Shown here: piece by piece, positions 13,201-21,800 of the stretch
Layout: each line of letters begins with the position of its first letter
How positions within the stretch are numbered: position 1 is the first letter of the stretch
Assembly: GCA_946902875.1 (NCBI GenBank)
Contig: OX336349.1
Span: 15,275,891 to 15,339,890, forward strand
Origin: Nematopogon swammerdamellus
Taxonomy: Eukaryota > Arthropoda > Insecta > Lepidoptera > Adelidae
Reading direction: 5' to 3'
Length of the DNA stretch: 64,000 nt
The notes under the pieces: generated by a model
The model's input: the letters and a program-made list of their open reading frames with translations, nothing else
Told to the model about the DNA's origin: nothing
Database searches by the model: none
Translations under genes and position numbers: made by a program

Positions 13201-16093
13201 GACTATGGCCCCATTCGGAAATAGAGCCGAGTGTATTTGTACATTTGTGTACATTTAACATTGTTATCAACATTCTAATTGATACGTTTGTCGTAAAAGA
13301 AAAGAAATGGGGATACAGGTTCAAATATGGAGACACATATATGGCGGCTATCCTGGCATTTGCGGATGATATTACGCTGTTAACAAGCAATCCAAAACAA
13401 AATCAGGTGCTTCTTAAGGTGGTAGATGACTATTGTGAATGGACCAAAGGGATGAAGATAAAACCAGCGAAGTGCTACTGTTTGAGCTTAGCCAGGAAAG
13501 GTTCAAAATTTTACTCGAACAATCTAGGTCTGACAGTGGCCGGAAAACCAATCGCAACCGTGGCTGATGAAGCCCCTTTTAAATTCTTGGGCAAAAGGAT
13601 CACCAGCAGGGGAAAGGAGGATTTTACTGATATCTGTGAATTTTTTGCTCTAGGCTTGCGGCAAAGTGAAACTGATCAAGTATGCCCTATCATCACCTTT
13701 ACTTAGAAGTGTAATGAATGAGCCTTATCCCAATATTCAAAGCGCGTGTATTTTAATGCTGTTCCAAAATTGGAACGCGACACTTTGGTCACCTTTTGTT
13801 GCAGTTCCAATTTTGAAACGGCGATGCGTGAGCGGTTCATTCAGCGGTGCACTCAGAACTCAATCAAGCACATTTACACTCCTTATTAGGGGGTAAACTA
13901 TTTTGGTTTTTCTGTTTTATATTTTTTTTTTTTATACCCGCAAAATTTCTCTAATATTTAATAATTCTCTCACGTTTTAAGGTGTTACATGTGGTGTTAC
14001 ACAAAGTGTTATATATATAACACTGTAATATGGGTATTGTATGCACCCACCGTCTCTCATGCATGATACAGCCGGTTAGGCCAGTTTGGGAGATGGTGTT
14101 TGCACACAACACAGAACAATTATTGCAAAGTCTGTTATGTATGAAATAGGGACAATCTGTTGTTGTGTAAAAGTGTGAAAATTAATAAATGAAATTTTGA
14201 GTTTGAGTTTGGTTAATAAGCAGAAAATCAGTAACGGGGAGTTGACCGACCGGCGTGCTGCCGTCCATTATATAGGTATGTTTGCTTGCAAGTCGAGAAC
14301 TACATACTCAATCAATTTGCAAGGAAATCCGTGATATAGACCCACTGTACTCCGCCGTAGGGATGTTGGCTCCCTGTGTGTTTTATCGCTTATTCCATTG
14401 AGAGTGCTCGAAGGATACCATTACTGTTACCACCTCTGCACTACGCTCGTTGGGACAAGGATTGCATTCCTACACGCTGGAGTTTGCGGATGCGTACAAA
14501 TCGGTTCTGCAGATCTTTCTTCTATTGAACCGGTAAACTTTGGAATGCTCTCCCTGCCCGTATATTTCCCCCCACGTACAGTTTCAGGTGCTTATAATAA
14601 AAAAATAAAATAAAAATAAAATTAACCCCAAGTGAACGTAGATATAAAAATCCTTCGCTTCGCTGCTGGTTCACAAATTTATTTATAATTAAATAGTTTA
14701 TAATAAGAGTAGTTAGGTGATACGAACCTGAGAGGGCGGTACACTCGAGCGTGGGCGTCGGTAGAAAATGTTGTTGGTGTGTGCCGGCGGAGGCCGGGGC
14801 GGGGGGCGGGGGCGCGCGGCGACGAGGCGGGCGCGCCGTGCTCGGGCTGACCGTCACCGTCACGTGCCCCTCGAACCCCCGCTGATCCGCCGCACCGGTC
14901 GACACCTCCCGCGCGGGGCTCTGCATGGCCGACGTGGGCGTGCACACAGTCAGGTTGACGGAGGTGAACGCCCGCGGGCTCTCGTACTCCTCCAGCCAGG
15001 GGTCCGGGTAAAGCGTGCGCGGTCGGTTGTTGGCTATGTCCATGTGACAGTTAACATTCACAGACAAATTGAGCGGATAGCCCTGATCTGGCCAATGTGC
15101 TCCCACGGCCTGCGCCGCTCCGCGATCCTTGCGCGGCGGCGCAACGGGCTCGGGCGCCGGCGGCACCGGCGACAACGCCCGGCACGGCTCCGGTGCCGGC
15201 TCCGCGATCGTCTGCCGCTTTAGATTGAGGTCCGGCAGCGGCTTGATAAACTCCAAAGTGCAAGGCCGCTTCGGCTTGTCTGAACTCACTCCCTCGTCGG
15301 GCGGCTGCGGTTCCTCCGCTTTCTTATCTGCGCTCTTAACTTTGACGACCTTCTTCTCCTTAGTCCTTTCCAACTCATTCAAGTTGCTCTTGATCTTGTG
15401 ACTCTTTAGGATTCTATAGTTGCTGCCGGTAGACTCGTTGGTGTCGGTGGCGGGGTCGCGCTCCGCGTCGCCGCCGGAGGAGCGCCCGCGAGTCGTGTCA
15501 TCGGTCTCCGCGTCGCTCGGTGTCTCGCCGCTCTTCTCCACACAGTTGTCGATGTTTATCGTAATGGGCGACTCGTCACTGAGGACTCGCGGTGTTGGAC
15601 CTTCGAGCCGGTTTTGGAGGACTTCATTATTAGCTTCTGAGAGCTTAGCATTATTTTCATTGTCAACGCAGACAGTGTTGGTGGCGTCGAGCACTTCTAT
15701 GTTATTGCTGTTGTCGTCGAGAGAGATGCAGGACAGCTCTGCATTGAGTGGCTTCTCGCAGGCTAGCGCATGCACGGTCGCCGTGGATGGGAACTGGCGT
15801 TTCTCGATGGGTCGGTTGCGACATTCGATCGGCGCGAGGTTGGCGCGCAGATCCTTGAGGCGACGAGCCGCCGCGGAGGAGCTGGCGTGGTACGCGTGCG
15901 TCAGGGAGGCCTCGGCTTGGCTCTCGAGATGCGTCTCGCAGGCGCGTTTGTCGTGGCAGTAGGCGGAGATCGCCCCGGACACCGCATGGTCGGGCGCTCC
16001 TGGGAACTTTTGCTTCAGCTCATGAAAGAGTTGCATTAACGAGATGTTAGTGCAGGCGCAGCGCGCGGCGGCGCGGTCCGGCGGCGCGGACAT
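827..16093 (-). CDS. Tab2: TAB2/TAB3-like TAK1-binding adaptor, whole gene (3 coding exons)
   Basis: Coding exons 16093-14728, 2892-2671 and 1215-827 join in frame (1366+222+389 nt) to give 658 aa; phases agree at both junctions (S|D and H|E, each codon split after its first base). Seen: an N-terminal CUE-type domain at about residues 15-60 (ISLMQLFHELKQKFPGA...), a long Ser/Pro-rich linker, a basic/Leu-rich coiled coil at 457-520 and an NZF (RanBP2-type) zinc finger at 577-601 (WQCHVCTF, then NKCEECDMPR). This domain order is that of TAB2/TAB3, which bind K63-linked ubiquitin through the NZF and the kinase TAK1 through the C-terminal region, in Imd/TNF/JNK-NF-kB signalling in the cytoplasm. 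Length is close to the vertebrate proteins (about 690 aa). Odd points: 57 residues follow the NZF, which usually ends the protein, and the first coding intron is 11.8 kb and full of transposons. Functional role is inferred from domain architecture. Confidence 0.9.
1290..1469 (+). repeat. SINE type 1, 3' part
   Basis: Starts gaatgaaaggtcggtcgaaa and ends gtcagtttcaataaaa. Type 1 copies end in a variant of cagtttccataa plus A-run. Confidence 0.8.
1893..2141 (+). repeat. SINE type 2 ((AAC)n tail)
   Basis: Begins with the same head as type 1 (ctgcatctctccccgtg; tcgtaaaaggcgactaag) but carries a different body and ends caaaacaacaacaacaac. Confidence 0.75.
2222..2553 (+). repeat. SINE type 1, nearly complete
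   Basis: Head (tactttaaaagaatagcc; ctctccccgtg), central core (actaggtggtagg...ttggtaccaccgcactg) and tail (tcaatttccataaaaa). Lies about 120 bp downstream of Tab2 coding exon 2, on the opposite strand. Confidence 0.85.
2671..2892 (-). CDS. Tab2: Tab2 coding exon 2 (coiled coil)
   Basis: Acceptor GATTGCAG|AC at 2893/2892 and donor CACG|GTCAGT at 2671/2670. The 222 nt encode 73 full codons rich in Arg, Glu, Leu and Ala (RKRLLVEELGRERERL) expected to form a coiled coil. Both phases fit the flanking exons. Confidence 0.87.
2990..3478. mobile_element. Inverted-ended element with a LINE tail inside
   Basis: Left end taggcgccgac...gtgggtgc and right end ggcacccac...gtcggcgcccc are inverted. At 3283-3358 lies a lepidopteran LINE-type tail (gtgtatgtccagcagtgg...tgatgatgatgat). 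Confidence 0.5.
3559..4332 (+). pseudogene. RLE LINE ORF, N-terminal part (RT fingers)
   Basis: 257 codons ending soon after the 25-bp duplication. Includes the reverse transcriptase finger motifs (PGPDGIPYIIYKK; LPKKKEVTDPKDIRPIALTN). The last ~15 residues are out-of-frame readthrough. Confidence 0.75.
4337..6382 (+). pseudogene. RLE LINE ORF, RT catalytic core and endonuclease
   Basis: 681 codons from the palm (DFENAFGSV; FADD) through the thumb, CCHC finger and RLE domain to TAG at 6380. The frame is fully open, so this copy decayed little since insertion. Confidence 0.82.
6370..6427 (+). ncRNA. Hammerhead-ribozyme-like fold at the LINE ORF/3' UTR border
   Basis: Seen in order: strand ccccgcg (6370-6376), cleavage triplet GUC (6376-6378), hairpin CTAGTC/GACTAG (6379-6384, 6391-6396), core CTGACGA (6397-6403), hairpin made of GGCTTG/CGAGCC (6405-6410, 6414-6419) with one bulged G, core GAAA (6420-6423), and CGTG (6424-6427) able to pair with the first strand. 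This is the full order of a type III hammerhead. The ORF stop codon sits inside stem I. No activity is shown. Confidence 0.5.
6551..7548. other. Tab2 intron 1, unassigned sequence
   Basis: AT-rich; no repeat family or coding signal recognised between the two RLE LINE copies. Confidence 0.4.
7549..7804 (+). mobile_element. 5'-truncated copy of the RLE LINE 3' end
   Basis: Almost identical to 6295-6550 (last codons plus 3' UTR), ending at the same base. The hammerhead-like sequence is unchanged at 7624-7681. This defines the 3' end of the element. Confidence 0.85.
8240..8440 (-). mobile_element. APE LINE 3' UTR fragment
   Basis: Similar to the reverse complement of 44060-44240 (cccataaggtgtctagcgac, then the gtgaatgcaatgcc region). 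Diverged. Confidence 0.65.
8835..8985 (+). mobile_element. C-terminal remnant of another LINE
   Basis: Translates as LCSALPHAPFPPMYSLRSFK, the typical C-terminal block of Jockey/CR1-type LINE proteins. Not the family at 40 kb. Confidence 0.5.
9049..9212 (+). repeat. SINE-like retroposon with LINE-like 3' end
   Basis: About 160 bp ending gccatatgtcgtgcttcc then ataaaaaaaaa. The last ~20 bp resemble the 3' end of the APE LINE (gccatatgtcgcgctttca), while the rest does not. Confidence 0.5.
9248..9552 (+). repeat. Dispersed repeat with 'aagtgcgagt' hairpin and 'ggttccgta' ends
   Basis: Starts acggccaagtgcgagtcg, has gggttccgta near the left and ggaaccctaaaa at the right end. Shorter relatives are at 25272-25330 and 32763-32905. 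Confidence 0.6.
10097..10210 (-). mobile_element. LINE 3' UTR fragment
   Basis: Shares cgaaaccacgctcag and following bases with the 3' UTR of the LINE end at 33.2 kb; adjoins the foldback element. Confidence 0.4.
10242..11364. mobile_element. 1.1 kb foldback (long hairpin) element
   Basis: Arms 10242-10725 and 10880-11364 are near-perfect inverted repeats (start cagttatagtggtcc; e.g. gttacaattgtaac in both), with a loop of about 155 bp. No coding capacity. Confidence 0.8.
11408..11808 (+). repeat. SINE type 4 with tRNA-like head
   Basis: Pol III A box tggccgagtgg (11417-11427) and B box gttcgaatcc (11463-11472), the arrangement of a tRNA-Leu/Ser-derived head. Body with core actaggtggtagg...ttggtaccaccgtactg, then tail ending acataaaaaacaaaa. 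Confidence 0.8.
12006..12275 (+). mobile_element. 3' end of an RTE-like retroposon
   Basis: gcccgcggcttcgctcgcg, cctatcctgtgtcccg and gatcggtttaagagttatgg, ending acatacatac. Related pieces: 27478-27608, 28255-28412 and 35641-35705. Confidence 0.6.
12282..13648 (+). mobile_element. Third RLE LINE copy, split by a nested LINE
   Basis: 12282-12404 and 13246-13648 match consecutive parts of the main copy (about 4490-4990, RT motifs B and C). Between them lies an antisense APE-type LINE fragment. After about 13625 the homology is lost, so this is an internal fragment. Confidence 0.8.
12405..13245 (-). mobile_element. APE-type LINE 3' fragment nested in the RLE LINE
   Basis: Begins on the plus strand with a T-run (its poly(A) tail) and reads on the minus strand as the C-terminal half of the LINE at 40.4-44.3 kb (e.g. 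LLYKSQIRSCLEYCSHLWDG). The sequence acattt occurs at both junctions, a likely target-site duplication. Confidence 0.82.
13649..14344. other. Tab2 intron 1, unassigned sequence
   Basis: Short inverted ends (aatgaatgagcc...gttcattcag) around 13715-13845 hint at a small hairpin element; 14036-14210 resembles a LINE 3' tail (aataaatgaaattttgag). Confidence 0.35.
14345..14590 (+). mobile_element. APE LINE C-terminal fragment
   Basis: Resembles 43885-44130 with substitutions and small deletions; adjoins the 3' side of Tab2 coding exon 1. Confidence 0.7.
14728..16093 (-). CDS. Tab2: Tab2 coding exon 1 (CUE domain and linker)
   Basis: Residues 1-455 plus one base. The ATG at 16093 is the first Met of the open frame and lies only about 20 residues before the CUE domain. 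The donor reads TCAG|GTTCGT at 14728/14727. After it the frame runs on into low-quality sequence and ends at 14522. The C-terminal part of the exon is very GC-rich (Pro/Ala/Arg). Confidence 0.88.
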
Positions 16094-17777
16094 CGCCGCC
16101 CATGTTCCCGCCGCACGGCCGCGCTACGAGCCGCGCCGCGCGCGCGCCTCCGCGCCCCGGCGAGCCAGCTTACAGTGACGTCACGTGCGCTACAACACAA
16201 CGCAACACTCTTCGCCGACACACGTCACGGAGTGCGTCCTCGCGCCGCTCTTCTTTTGTTATCGTCATTCAATGAGGTACCACCTACACAACTAATGCCA
16301 CTGCACAATTCGCATTTCACCACAACCTTGCAGTTTCTCTCGGTTTGTAATCTAGAGAATAATCTTAGAAAAAAAAACACACAACATGAGCAAAAATTGG
16401 ATGAGCTCAAAATCAAAGCTCAAAAATGATATTGCACACTGCACCCAAAAATATCTAGCGAGTAGCGAACTAGCGAACAAGTAGCGAAGCACAAAAGTGC
16501 GAATGAAACGAGCGAGTGTCAGTCAGTCAGTGTGACACACAACCAACACAACTCGCAAACCCACCGCTGCCATTTTCTACTATGGTGAAATCAAGCAATT
16601 TCATGAGCACATTGGTAATCCATTCAAGGACCCTCTCTAACTTTTATTGTAGATGCAATAAGGCCAGCACCTGACTGATTATATCTAAGCGATGGAAAGT
16701 TATCGAACAAACACTTCTATTTGGTTTCACTTTATTTCTCTATGGATGGCGATGTTCTGAATACTCTTTTTATTATCAATCAAGCATTCTCATGGATTAG
16801 GGCGCATCAGATCAATTATTATTTCAGTCAAAAGGTCTTTGAAATGAAATTATCTATTTTTCTCGTCTAATACACACATTTAAAAATAAAATAGATGCAA
16901 TAAAACATTAGCTGACAAGAAAAATCTGACCTGCCACAGTCTTAGTCTTAGTCCCTCATCTCCGAGCAGGCTCTGGTGAGAGGGACGCTGCTTTTACGTC
17001 AGACTCAGGTACACATTATAATTAATATATGCATATCATATAGCTAGCATAAATCCTAACATATGTGAACAAGTGTTGGCCAACATGGCAATGCGTGAGA
17101 GCTGAGTATGTCAAGTGGAGAAAACAATTGATTTTAAACTGTAATAAATAACCCTACTCAAAATTCCCGGGAGTGCACCGAGGAAGGAGGTGGAGGAGGT
17201 GCGAGGAGGAGTGAGTTAAGTTAAGGGGCACTCTGGATCGAGAATCGATCGTTTGCTTTTGACGTGATGACGTCACGTATTATAAATTGATGAGCACCGG
17301 CTGCACGCACGAAAGCGTGTCACGTTGATATTCAAAGTTACCATGGAAACGTCTTACGAAGTAAAACTGTCAAGATCAGACAACAGAAGTTTTGATGGCC
17401 AGTCACAAGATGATTAATCTTTTTACTGGAAATAGAAATTACTGATCTTTGATCTATGTACTACGATTATTCACGTCATCACGTAAAACTATCGTCCGTA
17501 AACCGACTTTACAGACAACCAATTTTTTTTCTAGTCGATTTATCGAGTCATACATACATAACTGTATAGGTCCATGTCTTTTTGTTTTTGGTTATGGTCC
17601 AGAGTCCAGACTCCAGCTGATTGTCACTTTGACACTTGACAGTTAGAATAGCTGCGAAAACAATAGATAAATAGCACGCACACACGATTACTTACGAAAA
17701 AGTACATGGAATTTTCGCTTCGAGTATTGTTTTTTAGTTGTTAGAAGTTCTACTTTGTATGCTTACGTGACGTAACA
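16094..17777. promoter_or_regulatory. Divergent Tab2/Lamtor3 promoter region
   Basis: No coding sequence. A TGACGTCA (CRE) at 16176-16183 overlaps CACGTG at 16182-16187, a second TGACGTCA lies at 17268-17275, and acgtgacgtaac lies just before the Lamtor3 ATG. GC is high near the Tab2 start. Site function is inferred only. Confidence 0.5.
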
Positions 17778-17821
17778 ATGGGCGAAGAATTAAGGAAACA
17801 TCTAAATCAGCTGTTGGAGAA
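17778..17821 (+). CDS. Lamtor3: Lamtor3 exon 1
   Basis: ATG at 17778 in context AACAATGG; encodes MGEELRKHLNQLLE plus two bases. The donor GTAAGG follows at 17822. The exon is too short to be found as an open frame; it is supported by the short N-terminal helix expected for the family and by the phase match with exon 2. Confidence 0.88.
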
Positions 17822-20800
17822 GTAAGGCTTCGTCTTCATTATTTATACCTATTATACATATATTATACTTCATACATTCAAATTAGGTATACGTACTTTC
17901 TTCATTTACGGACAGGGCTATTCGTAGGTATGAGGTTTTGGTGGTTTAAAAAAAAATAACCCTAACCTAATGTTTAGGCGGCGCATGTCGTTTTTGTATA
18001 AAACAGGAGAAACAGGAGACTACCCCGTCTTGGTTTTCGTGCGAATAGCCTCGGTATGACATGAGGGCTATTCGTAGGTATACCTGCATGCAGGTATACC
18101 TACGAATATACACTTCCCTAACCTAATGTTGAGGCGGCGCATGTTGATTTTGTATAAAACAGGAGAAACAGGAGACTACCTTGTCTTCGTTTTCTTGCGA
18201 ATAGCCTCGGTATGAGGGCTATACCTGCATGCAGGTATACTTACAAATAGACACTTCCTTCATTTACTGGAATTGCACGTCTTGACAACGGTGTCTCAAT
18301 GTTTAAATATGTTACTCCCATGCCACTTTTGCCGTCCAGGGGCTCTGCGCCGTGCGGCCAAATATTTAGAAAAATAATGAAGTCAGATCAATAAACTCTA
18401 TTGGCACACGAAGCCAATGAAATTTATAGCGATGTGAAACAACTGATTTAAATTTACGGATTTACTTTATTTAGAAGCACAGATATTTTTTTTAACTCCA
18501 GTAAAAACGTACGGCACACAAATTTAGTTGACTAGAAACCATTCTACATCTCTCATAAAGGTCAGTGGCCAAAAGTGACAGCTGAGAGAATAATATTTTT
18601 TTCTATGTGGCGGCGGAGTGTTGCCAGCATGTGTTTGATGAAAGTTGCAAGGATTTTTAACCATACATTGACTATTCTCACTCTCTATTAAGAAAAATTT
18701 GCTGAAATCGCTATAGCGATATTTTCAACTCCACCCATTCGGGGCTGGCCGGCCCTTCTGTAAGTCATCAATACAAAATGGTTTGGGGGCCGGCCGAACC
18801 TTTCAGAATGCAAAGGGTTAATTACGTATAGTTGTGACGCAGCTAAACATAAGAAATTATAATAGAAAACGAAAATTCCAATAACAGCGACGCACTCGCT
18901 CCGACGAAGGCGTTGATGTAGCACCTATTTTCGACAGGAAGAACGTTGAATATGCTGACATCAAGGGCGTAGTGAGGCGATATAGCCAACCACGTTAGTC
19001 AGGTTTCCACAATAAGAAATGTGACTTGTGTAGAGTGAACGGGCTGCACTGCATCCTGATTACGGACCGGGACGGAGTGCCGCTGGTGCGCGCGGTGACG
19101 GAGCGCGCGCCACAGCTCGCCCTGCGTCCCGGGTTCATATCCACCTTCGGCATGGCCACCGAGCAGGCCAGCAAGCTGGGCCTCGCCAGGAACAAGACCA
19201 TCATCTGCATGTACTCGAGCTATCAGGTGCGACTTGCTCAATTACCGAAAAATCTGCACTGATTCCACCCAGTACATTTTTTTTTATGTAATCCTGTATG
19301 GGTGGCTGAGTCAGAGGGGCCAAAGCGCATGCTCCGACCAGCCAATATCACCTCCAAAAAGGTAGGTGCCATACCGGAGACTTCCCTGGATTGCTGGCTA
19401 TACTGGACTAGAGGAGAATACAACCGAGGCTGCGATGCGGCCATCTTACATCCAGTACGGTGGTACCAACCCAGTCGGCTACAATTTGAGCCTACCACCT
19501 AGTAAGGGGCAAGGGAAAGGGACCTACAGTTTTACACCGGTTCCGAACGGTGAAGCAGCAGGTATAGGTATGTACTTAAATTTTTAACATACTGACAGCG
19601 GCCAGTTCCAGCAAGAAAGAGCCTTACTAGGTGGCACGTTTTAACCTGTCTGGAATGATGTCACTGCGCTGAATGCAGTGCGGTTGAAATTGATACGAAA
19701 ATATTGTTCATGTTTTGCGTCCAGTTCAATGTAGCCAGGAAACCACGGGAAGCACTGATATGGCACCTAGTTGCCTAGTTAACCAGTGTGATTGATGGGC
19801 TGTCATCATGGACGTATGAGGTTACATCACCAACCATGTTTTTTGCATTAGCCTCATTTCATCAGTGTTCTATTTTGTGTTTTATATGTATTTCTATTAT
19901 ATTTTTGTCCACCACCACCTAGCACTCATCGTACCCCGAAGGTATACTGGAAGAAAATGCCTGAGGCAATAAGCATAACCGTTAGCCCATTTTTTCGAAT
20001 ATGATTTGATGTTTCAAAATACTGTGTTATGTACAATGTATGGTGTTTGTAAATAACTAATTTGAATTTGTTCTTCGCACAGAGTATAAGCAATGCGCTG
20101 TGTATGTGTGTGTGTGAGCAAGCTGTTAACAACTTGCCTCACCTGCGAGCAGCAGTGTGCAACTGGTGCAGGTTGAGTTGGTACAGCTTTTGTTTTTTTT
20201 TATATGAAAACCAATATGTGTGGTTGTGGCGAGGGACCAGAGGCAACAGCCGAAACAGCCAACCTACAAACCGGCGGGCCGCCGGCGAGCCATTCAGTGT
20301 GCTGCCGACAGCTGTGCGGTGTATATATATAGCTACGTGCGCGCAGCTGCAAAGCAATAATCACTTTACACTCGATCGTCTAGGTACATTTTCGCACGCA
20401 GCGATTGGCGACGTGAAACATTAGGCTATTAAAGCCGTAGGTATGGAACTTTTTCTATGGAGAGATTTATCTGTTACAAAGTAACTATTAAGTAATCTGT
20501 GACCATACCAGCAGTTTAGCAGACTATAGAGCGGTATCCAGCTTGTTAATACGACGTTTGAAGACTCCGACGGTTGAAAGTATCGGGAAACACTCGTCGG
20601 TAGATAATACCACACACTAGCGGTGCGACAGACGAATGATTTTGGGAAACTTCTTCAAAAGCCCAACGTCAACATCAAAAGGTTATTCAGTTTCTCTGTG
20701 ACGAGTGCTGCGGAGATAGATCGGATGACAAGGAATAAGGGATGTGAATTCCTTCGAGCAGCGTCCATGATCTATAGAACATACTGAGTGACCGCACAAA

Positions 20801-21800
20801 TCGTCTGTGGCTCAGACTCCAGACCATCAGTGAGTTTCGGGTCTCCAACAAGACGGACGAATCGGCGCGTATTGAGTCCAAGGAAACCAATATGCTCTGG
20901 GGACTGCCTCCGCAAATGTGGCTACGTATTCAATGACTGGCCTTATCTGTGATTGTACAATTATAATATAAGTAGTTGTGCCGGTGAGAAGAACTTCCTA
21001 CTGCGGTATAGGGATCCCAGTTTTTTTGGAGTTGTTGGTTGGTTTTTGAGTTGGTGTGACTTTCATTACTGCATTTTTTTTATTTTTTTTTATGGAAACT
21101 GACACGGTTGGCTACCTCACCTACAACATCCGTGATGTCAGCCCATAACACCGGGTGAACTAGGTGCCATGTCAGTGCTTCCCTTCATTTCGCGCCGGCT
21201 ACACTGAACTGGACGGAAAACACGAACTATTTACATAGCCGTTTCGACCGACGTTTCGCTCAGTGCGGTGGTACCAACCCGGCCGGGATAAACCCTACCA
21301 CCTAGTAAGGTAAGAAGGGAAGGTACCTACAGTTTAACGTGGAATCCGAACCACGGTCAGCCACCATTTCTGTTATGAACATGGTTCTTCCATGATTCAG
21401 ATTCCATTTAAAACATTAGGTCCCTTCCCTTAGCCCCGGCAACTTAAAGTCTTCAGAGACTATAGTCTTTACGCAATTATTAACCTAATGTTAGACCATA
21501 TGTATGACAGAGTCAGTATGAAAATAAATCATAATTATAGCAAAAGGACAATAGTTGCCGGAGACTTGCCCGTACGCATTGTGCGTGCGCCTGTAGTGGC
21601 CTTGTTACAGTGGTGGGATTACTATTGGCTTATAATATTATAATGATAACTGTCTGCAGGTGATCCAGATGAACAAACTGCCGCTAGTGCTGACGTTCAT
21701 CGGCAGCGACAACTGCAACACGGGGCATATCCTCTCGCTCGAGAGCCAGATTGAGCCCTACCTCAAAGACTTGGAGACCGTAGTGTCGGAACCTCAGTGA
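17778..21800 (+). CDS. Lamtor3: LAMTOR3 (MP1), Ragulator subunit, whole gene (3 exons)
   Basis: Exons 17778-17821, 19034-19226 and 21660-21800 join in frame to give 125 aa (human protein 124 aa). Phases: AA|A across intron 1 and phase 0 across intron 2. Diagnostic stretches are ITDRDGVPLV, LRPGFISTFGMATEQ, SKLGL followed by KTIICMYSSYQ, and NKLPLVLTFIGS, which match the roadblock/LC7 fold of LAMTOR3. The family member pairs with LAMTOR2 in the Ragulator complex on late endosomes/lysosomes, where it helps recruit Rag GTPases and mTORC1 and scaffolds MEK1-ERK. Introns contain a duplicated palindromic element (intron 1) and SINE/LINE fragments (intron 2). The gene is divergent from Tab2, with 1.7 kb between their start codons, and tail to tail with the first GRHPR gene. 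Confidence 0.95.
17910..18250. repeat. Tandemly duplicated palindrome-bearing element in Lamtor3 intron 1
   Basis: 17925-18068 and 18110-18240 are direct copies (taacctaatgtt; caggagaaacaggagactac). Between them is a perfect 38-bp palindrome at 18070-18107. Confidence 0.75.
19034..19226 (+). CDS. Lamtor3: Lamtor3 exon 2
   Basis: Acceptor TTGTGTAG|A at 19033/19034, donor TATCAG|GTGCGA at 19226/19227. It encodes KVNGLHCILITDRDGVP through CMYSSYQ, the main roadblock-fold segment. Confidence 0.93.
19272..19575 (-). repeat. SINE type 4 in Lamtor3 intron 2
   Basis: Reverse complement of the body and tail of the copy at 11.5 kb, from the T-run to gtaaaactgtagg; the tRNA head is missing. It starts about 45 bp after the exon 2 donor. 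Confidence 0.8.
19600..19845 (+). repeat. SINE type 1, old degenerate copy
   Basis: Recognisable ccttactaggtgg, tccagttcaatgtagcc and gcactgatatggcacctag. Confidence 0.6.
20515..20965 (-). mobile_element. LINE 3' end in Lamtor3 intron 2
   Basis: Homologous to the LINE end at 33171-33550 (shared gttaatacgacg, ctagcggtgcgaca, caaaagcccaa). Degenerate. Confidence 0.7.
21077..21367 (-). repeat. SINE type 1 in Lamtor3 intron 2
   Basis: T-run, tail, core, and a B-box-like ggttcggattcc (plus ggaatccgaacc) at the head end, as in the composite-head copy at 62 kb. Confidence 0.8.
21660..21800 (+). CDS. Lamtor3: Lamtor3 exon 3
   Basis: Acceptor CTGCAG|GTG at 21659/21660; 46 codons then TGA at 21798-21800. 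It encodes VIQMNKLPLVLTFIGS to VVSEPQ, the C-terminal strand and helix of the family. Confidence 0.94.
   Translation: MIQMNKLPLVLTFIGSDNCNTGHILSLESQIEPYLKDLETVVSEPQ

Noticed and set aside
14768..15401. Plus-strand open frames over Tab2 exon 1
   Set aside because: They are GC-driven shadows on the opposite strand of the well-supported Tab2 coding exon.
15420..15962. 180-codon plus-strand frame opposite Tab2
   Set aside because: Lies fully antisense to the CUE/linker coding exon and shows no domain.
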